From an uncultured Pelagibacteraceae bacterium (GTDB taxonomy: Bacteria > Pseudomonadota > Alphaproteobacteria > Pelagibacterales > Pelagibacteraceae): DNA of 42,551 nt. The notes under the pieces were generated by a model. It was not told the DNA's origin, made no database searches, and saw only the letters and a list, made by a program, of their open reading frames with translations. A program made the translations under genes and the position numbers. The stretch spans positions 1-42,551 of the forward strand of contig CABYFX010000006.1 in the NCBI GenBank assembly GCA_902518395.1. The letters run 5' to 3'. This document shows, one piece after another, positions 1 through 8,461 of the stretch. The number at the start of each line of letters is the position of its first letter. Position 1 is the first letter of the stretch.

Positions 1-348
1 AATTCTTGCAACTCTCTCTCTTACATCGTTTGCCGCATTATCAAGGTCTATGTCTGTATCAAATTCGATATTTATAGTACTTTTTCCATTCTCTGATTTA
101 GCGTCTATGTTTTTTATTCCTTCTGCTCCACCTATAACTTCTTCAATTACTTGTGTCACTTCTTCATCCACAATTGGAGCTGACGCTGATGTATATTCTA
201 CTTGGACTTGAACCACAGGTGGTTGTAGACCAGATGGAAGTTCTCTAACTGGTAATTTTGAAAAAACAAAAGTTCCAAATACAACTAGTATTAAGGATAA
301 TACCCATGACAATGCTGGTCTTCTAATACTAACATCAGTTAAATACAT
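1..348 (-). CDS. RND efflux transporter permease subunit, N-terminal fragment (runs off the window)
   Basis: Reverse-strand translation from the ATG at 348: MYLTDVSIRRPALSWVLSLILVVFGTFVFSKLPVRELPSGLQPPVVQVQVEYTSASAPIVDEEVTQVIEEVIGGAEGIKNIDAKSENG..., typical AcrB/HAE1 N-terminus; open to position 1. Confidence 0.9.
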   Translation of the reverse strand, partial: MYLTDVSIRRPALSWVLSLILVVFGTFVFSKLPVRELPSGLQPPVVQVQVEYTSASAPIVDEEVTQVIEEVIGGAEGIKNIDAKSENGKSTINIEFDTDIDLDNAANDVRERVARI

Positions 349-352
349 TTAA

Positions 353-1273
353 TTATTTACTTTTATTCTCTTTTTTACCCCAACTAGACTCACTTTTTTT
401 TTTACCATCTTTAATGGGTTTAATTTTTCCATTGGGTCTTACTTTTTTCAATCCTTCAGCAACAACTATATCGCCCTCATTTAAACCTGACTTCACTTCT
501 AGATATCCTTTGTTTCTGTTACCAACTTTAACTTCAACTCTTTTTGTTACATTCTCATTATCTACTTTATAAATATAAACTTTATTACCTTCTAAGATTA
601 CACTTGTATCTGGTATTCCTAAAGAAACTCTCTCATTATATTTTATTGTGACTTCCATTAAAGCACCAGGCAAAATCTCAGAATTTGAATTTTGCATTTG
701 AACTCTAAGTCTTAAAGATCTATTGCTAACATCAATTTTGCTAGCTAAAGAATCTACAATACCTTTAAAAGTTTTATTCTTATTACCAGAAAATTTTATA
801 TCAACACCAAGTCCTTTTTCTATAAATGGTGCAAATATTTCTGGAACATCAACATCAATAAATAAAAAAGATGCGTCTTCAATATCAATTATAACTGAAC
901 TCTCTGAAACATTAATATCATCAGAAAAGTTTCTTTTACCAATTACTCCGTCAAAGGGCGCTGTGATTGTTCTACTTTTTAATTTTGCAATAACATCACC
1001 AGACTTAACTTTAGTGTTATATTTGATTTCTTCTAGAATTTCGTATTTTTCAATATTGTATGACTGTGTTTTAATTGGAACCGCTGTTCCAAAGGTTTCA
1101 ATAATATTTTGGAACTTTCTTTCCTCTACTGTTTTGACAATGATACCTGGTGGTGGTCTTTTACTAAATTTTTTTTTAAAATGGTTCCCAATCATTGTTC
1201 GAGCAATGATCACACCTGCAATAATTAGAAAAAAAATTACTATTATTGATGTTATTTTAGTAGATCTTTTCAT
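353..1273 (-). CDS. RND efflux periplasmic adaptor (membrane fusion protein), short form
   Basis: N-terminal TM anchor, lipoyl-type motif TAPFDGVIG, beta-barrel region; immediately upstream of the RND permease. Confidence 0.85.
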   Translation of the reverse strand: MKRSTKITSIIVIFFLIIAGVIIARTMIGNHFKKKFSKRPPPGIIVKTVEERKFQNIIETFGTAVPIKTQSYNIEKYEILEEIKYNTKVKSGDVIAKLKSRTITAPFDGVIGKRNFSDDINVSESSVIIDIEDASFLFIDVDVPEIFAPFIEKGLGVDIKFSGNKNKTFKGIVDSLASKIDVSNRSLRLRVQMQNSNSEILPGALMEVTIKYNERVSLGIPDTSVILEGNKVYIYKVDNENVTKRVEVKVGNRNKGYLEVKSGLNEGDIVVAEGLKKVRPNGKIKPIKDGKKKSESSWGKKENKSK

Positions 1274-1275
1274 TT

Positions 1276-2091
1276 CTAAATTCTTCCATATTCAGCCCAT
1301 GAACCATCATAAACTGTAGGAGAATATGTATTATTTACTAGGGAATATGCAAGACCTAAAACACATGCCGTTATACCAGATCCACATGAAAAAACTCTTT
1401 GATCATCGTTAAAATCAATAATTTCGCTGAACTTTTTTGAGATCTCACTCACACCTTTAAATGTGTTGTCTGAACTATTTATAATTTCTTTAAATGGAAG
1501 ACATACAGAGTTTGGAATAGATCCACTTCTCACATTCTTCCTGGGATCTGGAACACTTCCATTAAATCTTTCCTTACTTCTAGCATCGATTATTGTAAAT
1601 TTTTTTTTTTCAATGTTTTCATTTACTTCAATAATATTTTTTACTAGAGACTTATTTTCTGTTGCTCTGTAGGTAGACTTGTTTAAAATTGTTTTTTCAT
1701 TTGTTGTTTGCCTATTTTCAATTAACCATTTTTTTAAACCACCATCTAAAACACTTACTAGGTGTTTATCATGACCAAAATAAATAAAATTGTACCAACC
1801 CCTACATGAACTTAGAACATCAGAGTTATCATAAATTACAATTCTATCGGTATTTGATATGCCCATTGAAGATACTATCTCTTCCCATTTATCTTTTGTA
1901 GGAAGCATGTGGGGTAAATCTGTATCTTGATCTGAATTCTTGTCTAAGTCAAAAAAAATTGCACCAGGAATATGATTTTTAGAGTACTCCTCTTTAGGAT
2001 TTCTATCAATTACTGGCATATGCCATGAGCAGTCAATTATTTTGACGTCACTTAAATTATTTTCTAACCAATCTGATGTGACAAGTGACAT
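1276..2091 (-). CDS. sseA: Thiosulfate/3-mercaptopyruvate sulfurtransferase (two rhodanese domains)
   Basis: VTSDWLENNL, IPGAIFFDLD, SGITACVLGLA active-site-like motif. Confidence 0.85.
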   Translation of the reverse strand: MSLVTSDWLENNLSDVKIIDCSWHMPVIDRNPKEEYSKNHIPGAIFFDLDKNSDQDTDLPHMLPTKDKWEEIVSSMGISNTDRIVIYDNSDVLSSCRGWYNFIYFGHDKHLVSVLDGGLKKWLIENRQTTNEKTILNKSTYRATENKSLVKNIIEVNENIEKKKFTIIDARSKERFNGSVPDPRKNVRSGSIPNSVCLPFKEIINSSDNTFKGVSEISKKFSEIIDFNDDQRVFSCGSGITACVLGLAYSLVNNTYSPTVYDGSWAEYGRI

Positions 2092-2092
2092 T

Positions 2093-2536
2093 CTATATTT
2101 TTTCTAGATACTTCTGATGATACTCTTCAGCAGTGCAGTAATTTTTCAACTCAGATAGCTTAGTTACAACTTTTCCAGATAACTTTAAATTTTCTTCGTC
2201 TATTACTTTTTGAGCAATATTTTTTTGTTCTTCATTAAGGTAGAAGATCTCACTTCTATATTGTGTTCCAAAATCAGGACCTTGAGAGTTTAGTGTAGTT
2301 GGATCATGAAATTCAAAAAATCTTTTAATTATTTGCTTGTATGTAATGACTTTAGGATCAAATTCCAATTTTACAGCTTCCGCATGATTAGTTGTTCCTG
2401 TGCAAACTTCTCTATAATTTGTATTAGGACTGTTTCCTCCACAATATCCAACCTCTGTTCTGTAGATGCCATCTAATTGTCCATATTTTTTTTCTGGACC
2501 CCAAAAACATCCTAAAGCTAAAACTGCTATTTCCAT
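2093..2536 (-). CDS. msrA: Peptide methionine sulfoxide reductase A
   Basis: ALGCFWGPEKKY and GYCGG motifs, FFEFHDPTTLNSQGPDFGTQYRS. Confidence 0.95.
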   Translation of the reverse strand: MEIAVLALGCFWGPEKKYGQLDGIYRTEVGYCGGNSPNTNYREVCTGTTNHAEAVKLEFDPKVITYKQIIKRFFEFHDPTTLNSQGPDFGTQYRSEIFYLNEEQKNIAQKVIDEENLKLSGKVVTKLSELKNYCTAEEYHQKYLEKI

Positions 2537-2570
2537 AGATTAATGTTATAATAATAATATAATCTAATCC

Positions 2571-3452
2571 ATGTTATCTAGAAATCAATTAGGCTTTTTG
2601 TACATGTTTCTGTCAGTGTGTGCATTTTCAATGATGGATGTGCTTGTTAAGTGGTCTGAAAATTATCCTGTTGGTGAAGTTCTTTTTTTTAGAGGAATTT
2701 GCGGACTAATACCTATATTTTTTTTAATACCAAAAGAAAACTACACAAATTTTTATAAAACAGATCGACCTAAATTACATTTCTTTAGATGTGCTGCAGG
2801 ATTAATGGCAATAGTATCAGTATTTATTGCACTAAGAAATTTACCTTTGGCAACGGTAGTGGGTATCTCATTTGCTGCACCAATTTTTGCAACAATTTTA
2901 TCCATTTATTTTTTGTCAGAAAAAATTGGTAAATACCGTTGGTTAGCAGTTTTGATCGGTTTTATAGGGGTAATAATTATTACACAACCAGGTATTTCCA
3001 CTTTAAATTTTTATTATATTTACCCAATAATTTTTTGTTTAGGAATGTCATATGTTGCAATTGCTATCAGGCAGTTATCTACATCCGAACCAGTTTGGCT
3101 TATTTCTTTTTATTTTTCAGTAGCGATATCTATTTTAGGTTTGTTTACAATTCCTTTTGGATGGGTAATGCCTACATTAATAGATTTTATTCTTTTATGT
3201 ATGATTGGTTTGCTTGGGGGTATTGCTAATTTACTACTTGGACAATCTTACAAGCTCTCAGAAGTTTCTCTAGTTACTCCACTTAAGTATTTAAGCTTAG
3301 TATTTGCAATTGTATTTGGTTATTTTATTTGGAATGAAATACCATCTTATAAAACTTTATTGGGTTCATTACTTGTAGTGTTATCTTCATTAATTATATT
3401 TAGAAGAGAAATCTATTTGAAAAAACCAAACTTAATTTTTAAAAATGAGTAA
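2571..3452 (+). CDS. EamA/DMT superfamily transporter
   Basis: About 10 hydrophobic segments, EamA-like repeats (FFRGICGLIPIFF, PLATVVGISFAAPIFATILS). Confidence 0.85.
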   Translation: MLSRNQLGFLYMFLSVCAFSMMDVLVKWSENYPVGEVLFFRGICGLIPIFFLIPKENYTNFYKTDRPKLHFFRCAAGLMAIVSVFIALRNLPLATVVGISFAAPIFATILSIYFLSEKIGKYRWLAVLIGFIGVIIITQPGISTLNFYYIYPIIFCLGMSYVAIAIRQLSTSEPVWLISFYFSVAISILGLFTIPFGWVMPTLIDFILLCMIGLLGGIANLLLGQSYKLSEVSLVTPLKYLSLVFAIVFGYFIWNEIPSYKTLLGSLLVVLSSLIIFRREIYLKKPNLIFKNE

Positions 3453-4068
3453 ACCTCCAATTTATTGGTCAAAAGCAGTAAAGTTTCTTTCTAAGGACAA
3501 GATAATGAAAAAACTTATTTCTAAATACAAAGATAAAACCTTAACAACAAGAAAAGATATTTTTTTGTCACTATGTAAAAGTATAATAGGACAACAGATA
3601 AGTGTTGCTGCAGCAAATTCTGTATTTTTAAAGTTTAAAAAAGAGTGTAGAGGAAAGATAAATCCAAAAGTAGTTAATGCTATTACCTCGGCTCGTTTGA
3701 AAAAATGTGGATTAAGCAGACAAAAAGTTAGAGGAATTAAAGAGTTGGCAAAAAAATTTGTAAATAAAACATTTAATCCAAGAGTTATAAAAAAAATGGG
3801 AGACGAGGAGGCAATTCTTTATTTATCTGAGTTAAGACAAATAGGTAGATGGTCTGCAGAGATGATATTACTATTTACTTACAATAGATCTAACATATGG
3901 CCTGTTCAAGATATTGGTTTACTAAGAGCTATTTCAAACAATTATAGAAAAAGCTATTTACCACCCATGACCTATGTAAGTCGATTGAAAAAGAGGTTTT
4001 CTCCATATTGTTCCGTAGCTACTTGGTATTTATGGCGCTCCATAGACGATGAGCCTATACAATATTAA
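3445..4068 (+). CDS. DNA-3-methyladenine glycosylase II-like (HhH-GPD)
   Basis: SIIGQQISVAAANSVF and helix-hairpin-helix LRQIGRWSAEMILLFTYNRSNIWPVQDIGL. Confidence 0.85.
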   Translation: MSKPPIYWSKAVKFLSKDKIMKKLISKYKDKTLTTRKDIFLSLCKSIIGQQISVAAANSVFLKFKKECRGKINPKVVNAITSARLKKCGLSRQKVRGIKELAKKFVNKTFNPRVIKKMGDEEAILYLSELRQIGRWSAEMILLFTYNRSNIWPVQDIGLLRAISNNYRKSYLPPMTYVSRLKKRFSPYCSVATWYLWRSIDDEPIQY

Positions 4069-4352
4069 GCACCTTCAACTATCTGATGATGTCTTACTGC
4101 ATGCCCTTTAATAACGTCTAGCGCTTCTTGATATTCAGGGGAATCATAAAATTCTATTGCTGCGTTATAATCTGGAAATTCAACTACAGTAGTTCTTGGA
4201 GAGTTTATTCCCTCATTTGTTCTATTTTTTCCACCTCTAATTATAAATATTCCTGAGTATTTATCTGCGGCAATCTTTGCTTTTAGTGCATATTCCTCTA
4301 ATTTTTTCTCACTGTTAATTTTTTCCCACACGCAAACTATGTAACCTTTCAT
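4065..4352 (-). CDS. DUF1330 family protein
   Basis: MKGYIVCVWEKI...IIRGGK...RTTVVEFPDYNAAIEFYDSPEYQEA. Confidence 0.85.
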   Translation of the reverse strand: MKGYIVCVWEKINSEKKLEEYALKAKIAADKYSGIFIIRGGKNRTNEGINSPRTTVVEFPDYNAAIEFYDSPEYQEALDVIKGHAVRHHQIVEGA

Positions 4353-4406
4353 AAATTTCCTTTCTTTATCATCATATAATCAATTTTTAGTTTATCAAAT
4401 TTGTTC

Positions 4407-4697
4407 TTATTCTACTCCTTCAACAATAAACATTATTCTCTTAGTTGTATCTTCAGCATATGCCCAAGCAGATTTATATTCGGTTGACTCATGACATGAC
4501 ATAGCATCATCGTAAGTTGGAAACTCCCATATTACAGTACGCACAACGTTTGGGCCACTAAATGACTTAAATTTTCCACCTCTAACTACTGGTTTGCCAC
4601 CATAATTTTTTATTATAGGAACAGCCTTTTCTCCATATTTTTTTAAGTTATCCTGGCTTGAGATTTGCAAGTATAAACTTATCCAATAAGTTTTCAT
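4407..4697 (-). CDS. DUF1330 family protein, paralogue of its neighbour
   Basis: MKTYWISLYLQI...VVRGGKFK...RTVIWEFPTYDDAMSCHESTEYKSA. Confidence 0.8.
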   Translation of the reverse strand: MKTYWISLYLQISSQDNLKKYGEKAVPIIKNYGGKPVVRGGKFKSFSGPNVVRTVIWEFPTYDDAMSCHESTEYKSAWAYAEDTTKRIMFIVEGVE

Positions 4698-4740
4698 ATT
4701 TATCCTTTTTTAATATTTTTATTTATGATACCAAATTTTT

Positions 4741-5265
4741 ATGGCTGATAAATTAATAATTACTTATGAAGAATATAAAAAGGTAGTCGAAAAACTTGCT
4801 TTAGAAATTGAAAAAAAATACAAGCCAACAGTATTAGTCGGAATTATGAGAGGTGCAGCCCCAATTATAGATATTTTATCTAGAATTTTTAAATTACCTA
4901 CTGCTTATGTTGTAATTCAAAGTTACTCCGGTGATACGGTACAAGATAAACAAGGAGAGCTAATTTTTGCAAGAGATATAAGTGCAATTGCAACTAGCGA
5001 AGATTTTAAAAATGTATTGTTAGTAGATGATCTATCAGATACAGGACTAACATTGAATAAAAGTATAGAGTGGCTAAAAGAATATGAACCTGTTAAAGAC
5101 TACATAAGTCAAATTAAAACAGCATGTCTTTGGAAAAAAAAATCTTCCTCGTTTACACCTGATTTCTGTCCAATTCTATTAGAAAATGATCCATGGATTG
5201 TTCAACCATCAGAGTATTATGATGAAATCGATATTGATGGTTTGAAAAAAAAATATTCTAAATAA
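4741..5265 (+). CDS. Purine-type phosphoribosyltransferase
   Basis: PRPP-binding motif NVLLVDDLSDTGLTL; VGIMRGAAPIIDILS. Confidence 0.85.
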   Translation: MADKLIITYEEYKKVVEKLALEIEKKYKPTVLVGIMRGAAPIIDILSRIFKLPTAYVVIQSYSGDTVQDKQGELIFARDISAIATSEDFKNVLLVDDLSDTGLTLNKSIEWLKEYEPVKDYISQIKTACLWKKKSSSFTPDFCPILLENDPWIVQPSEYYDEIDIDGLKKKYSK

Positions 5266-5268
5266 AAA

Positions 5269-5298
5269 AAGGCCAGACTAAGCTGGCCTTTTTTTTAA
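5269..5298. terminator. Bidirectional intrinsic terminator between convergent genes
   Basis: AAAAAAAGGCCAG-ACTAAG-CTGGCCTTTTTTTT: stem with an A tract 5' and a T tract 3', placed between 5265(+) and 5313(-). Confidence 0.9.
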
Positions 5299-5312
5299 AT
5301 ATTAATAGAGTT

Positions 5313-6377
5313 TTATTGAGGAATATCCCCTTCTACTCCTTTAACATACACATTCATTCCTGCTAACATACCATCGTCCGCTACTGCACCTTCAGCAACA
5401 AGAATGTTTCCTTTTTGGTCATAAATTGGACCTGTAAAAGAGTGAGCTTTACCAGAAGCTAAGTCTTTTTGAAGTTGTTCAACTTCTTTAATTAAATCAC
5501 CTCCCATTGCAGAATTATAAGGAGCCATCGCTACCATTCCTTCTTTTAATCCATGCCAAGTATCTTGTTGTTTCCAAGTACCATCTCTTGCTGCAATTGA
5601 TCTTTCAACATAGTAAGGTGCCCAATCATCAATAATTGAGGTTAATATTGATTTTGGAGCAAATCTTTGCATATCACTTGCTTGTCCAAAAGACCAAACT
5701 CCTGCTTTTTCTGCAACTTGTACAGGAGCAGTACTGTCAGTGTGTTGCATAATTATATCTGCACCTTGATCAATTAAAGCTTGAGCTGCTTCAGATTCTT
5801 TTCCTGGATCATACCAAGTAAAAACCCAAACAATTTTTGTTTTAATATTAGGATTTACTTTTTGAGCAGCTAATGTCATTGCATTAATTCCTCTTATAAC
5901 TTCGGGAATTGGAAAAGAAGCAATGTATCCAATAGTATTTGTCTTTGTCATCTTTCCAGCCATATGTCCTAATAAAGTTCTACCTTCATAAAACCTTGCA
6001 GAATATGTTGAGACATTCGAATGCTCTCTTTTGTAACCAGTTGCATGTTCAAATTTTACATTTGGAAAATCTTTAGCAACCTTGTTTGTTGGATCCATAT
6101 ATCCAAAACTAGTCGTAAAGATTAGGTCGTGACCAGATTGTGCTAATTGTCTTATAACTCTTTCTGCATCAGCACCTTCAGGTACACTTTCTACATAAGT
6201 AGTTTTTATTCCCAAAGCTTCTACTGCATTTCTTCCTTCATGGTGTTGGTATGTCCATCCATGATCTCCAGTCGGACCAACATAAACAAAACCAACTTTA
6301 AATTCTGCATTTGCATTTAAGCCAAAGCCAAGCAAAAATAATACAGAAATTAAACTTCTTAAAAATAATTTATACAT
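5313..6377 (-). CDS. BMP family ABC transporter substrate-binding protein (PnrA/Med-like)
   Basis: Signal peptide, KVGFVYVGPTGDHGWTYQHHEGR, GYIASFPIPEVIRGINAMTLAAQKVNP. Confidence 0.9.
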   Translation of the reverse strand: MYKLFLRSLISVLFLLGFGLNANAEFKVGFVYVGPTGDHGWTYQHHEGRNAVEALGIKTTYVESVPEGADAERVIRQLAQSGHDLIFTTSFGYMDPTNKVAKDFPNVKFEHATGYKREHSNVSTYSARFYEGRTLLGHMAGKMTKTNTIGYIASFPIPEVIRGINAMTLAAQKVNPNIKTKIVWVFTWYDPGKESEAAQALIDQGADIIMQHTDSTAPVQVAEKAGVWSFGQASDMQRFAPKSILTSIIDDWAPYYVERSIAARDGTWKQQDTWHGLKEGMVAMAPYNSAMGGDLIKEVEQLQKDLASGKAHSFTGPIYDQKGNILVAEGAVADDGMLAGMNVYVKGVEGDIPQ

Positions 6378-6408
6378 TTGATTTCCCCTTTAAATTTAAT
6401 TTTGTGAT

Positions 6409-6421
6409 ACTACAAAGTAGT
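6409..6421. promoter_or_regulatory. Inverted repeat upstream of the BMP gene (candidate operator)
   Basis: ACTAC-AAA-GTAGT, perfect 5-bp arms, next to TTGACT on the minus strand. Confidence 0.4.
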
Positions 6422-6465
6422 CAAGATTCTAATAAAAAAAAATATTTATTTTGGAATAGCTAACA

Positions 6466-7398
6466 TCACTTTTCCTTATAGAAGATTTGTCCCAGCGAAG
6501 TTGGTGTATTCAGTTTTATTTTTCTACTATCACGAGAAATTACAACTAAAACTATTATTGTCATGATGTAAGGTAATGCACTTAATAATTGAACTGGAAT
6601 TCTTAAACCCACTGCCTGCATATGTAATTGTAAAATTGTAATTCCACCAAATATTAATGCACCAATAAGAACTTTAATCGGACTCCAAGTTGCAAAAACT
6701 ACTAAAGCTAGTGCAATCCACCCTCTACCCCCTGTCATATTCTCAATCCATTGAGGAGTGTATATTAATGATAGGTATGCACCCGCCAATCCACACATTG
6801 CGCCTCCATAAAGAATGCAACTATATCTTACTAATGTAACATTAATTCCTTGATTAGAAGCTGAAGTTGGCGAATCGCCGACGGCTCTGATAATCAAACC
6901 AGTTTTAGTCTTTTTCAAAAAATAATTTGTTAAAAAAGGTAATACAAATGCAAAATATAATATAATTGAATGACCAAAGAATATAGGACCTAAAAACGGA
7001 ATACTTTCTTTTAAATTTAAGAATAGTAATGGAAATTCCTTTCCAGGAATTCCAACAAAATTCTTACCTATCATTGCTGACATTCCAATACCAAAGATAG
7101 TCAGTGCAAGACCTGTGGCTACGTGATTTGTGAGGAGTGATTGGGTAAGTAATCCAAAAATAAGAGAGATAATTAAACCTGACAGCATAGAACCTATTAC
7201 TGCAAGAAATAAATTATCAGTCACTACCATTAAAGCAAATCCAGAGATTGCTCCAATTATCATCATTCCTTCTACCCCAAGATTTAAAACACCAGATCTC
7301 TCCGTAATTAATTCCCCAGATGCAGCAAGTATCAAAGGAACTGATGATGCCATGATGGCACCAATTAAAATACCTATAAAATTTAAATCAAAGCTCAT
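6466..7398 (-). CDS. ABC transporter permease (nucleoside/BMP type)
   Basis: GELITERSGVLNLGVEGMM motif, hydrophobic. Confidence 0.9.
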   Translation of the reverse strand: MSFDLNFIGILIGAIMASSVPLILAASGELITERSGVLNLGVEGMMIIGAISGFALMVVTDNLFLAVIGSMLSGLIISLIFGLLTQSLLTNHVATGLALTIFGIGMSAMIGKNFVGIPGKEFPLLFLNLKESIPFLGPIFFGHSIILYFAFVLPFLTNYFLKKTKTGLIIRAVGDSPTSASNQGINVTLVRYSCILYGGAMCGLAGAYLSLIYTPQWIENMTGGRGWIALALVVFATWSPIKVLIGALIFGGITILQLHMQAVGLRIPVQLLSALPYIMTIIVLVVISRDSRKIKLNTPTSLGQIFYKEK

Positions 7399-8461
7399 TT
7401 TTTTTTAAACCTAAAAATTTTATTTTAAAAAATAATAAATAATCGGACCCAAGAAGAAAAAATAAAATCATTCCTTGAAAAACTTGACCCGTATATTTTG
7501 GTACTTGCAAGAATATCTGAGCTGTTTCTGCTCCTAAATAAGTTAGAGCAACTATTAAAGATGCAAATATAATTCCAACTGGATTTAATCTTCCTAAAAA
7601 AGCAACAATTATTGCTGTGAAGCCATAATCAGGAGAAATGTTTCTATGTAATTGTCCTATTGGTCCTGTTATCTCACCTACACCTGCAAGACCGGCACAT
7701 GCTCCACTAATCATAAAAACAATAATAATCATTGTCTTACCTTTGTACCCTGCATATTTTGCGGTTTTTAAACTTAAGCCTGAAACTTTTATTTGAAAAC
7801 CTAAATAAGTTTTATACAAAATAAGCCAGCTGAAGAATACAGTGATGAGAGTAATAAATATTCCAGCATGAATTCTTAAACCATCAAATAAAATTGGCAT
7901 TCTTGCAGACTCACTAAATTGTCTTGTTTCTGGAAAATTAAAACCTTCGGGATTGCTCCAAGGACCAACCACTAAATAATCTAATAATAATTTTGCAACA
8001 TATACAAGCATTAAGCTAACCAAAATTTCATTAGTGTTAAAATAGGTTTTTAAAATTGCTGGTATCATTGCAAATAACATCCCACCAATTGCGCCAGATA
8101 ATATAATTATTGGTAAAACATAAAATCCATCATGACTATAAAATAACAAAGCAACGCCGCCGCCAACTATTCCACCAAAAATAAGCTGACCTTCTGCACC
8201 AATATTCCAATTATTACTTTTAAAACAAAAAGATAAACCTATTGCTATTAAACATAGTGGTGTAGCTTTTACCAAAAGTTCACTTAATCCGTATAAATCT
8301 GAAATAGGAGTAATAAAAAAAAATTTTAAAGCCTCAATAGGATTAAACCCCAAAATATAAAAAATAATCCCACCACCAAATAATGTGAGAAAAATGGCTA
8401 AAACTGGTGTTAAAAAGTAAATTGATCGAGATACATCATTACGCTTTTCAATTTTAATCAA
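7388..8461 (-). CDS. ABC transporter permease (nucleoside/BMP type)
   Basis: NIGAEGQLIFGGIVGGGVALL motif, hydrophobic. Confidence 0.9.
   Translation of the reverse strand: MIKIEKRNDVSRSIYFLTPVLAIFLTLFGGGIIFYILGFNPIEALKFFFITPISDLYGLSELLVKATPLCLIAIGLSFCFKSNNWNIGAEGQLIFGGIVGGGVALLFYSHDGFYVLPIIILSGAIGGMLFAMIPAILKTYFNTNEILVSLMLVYVAKLLLDYLVVGPWSNPEGFNFPETRQFSESARMPILFDGLRIHAGIFITLITVFFSWLILYKTYLGFQIKVSGLSLKTAKYAGYKGKTMIIIVFMISGACAGLAGVGEITGPIGQLHRNISPDYGFTAIIVAFLGRLNPVGIIFASLIVALTYLGAETAQIFLQVPKYTGQVFQGMILFFLLGSDYLLFFKIKFLGLKKNEL

Noticed and set aside
723-1319. 198-aa plus-strand ORF
   Set aside because: Antisense to the well-supported RND adaptor; no recognisable domain, AT-rich mirror ORF
2537-2570. 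Back-to-back TATAAT-like elements between msrA and the DMT transporter
   Set aside because: Only 34 bp of AT-rich DNA; promoter calls there are not distinguishable from background
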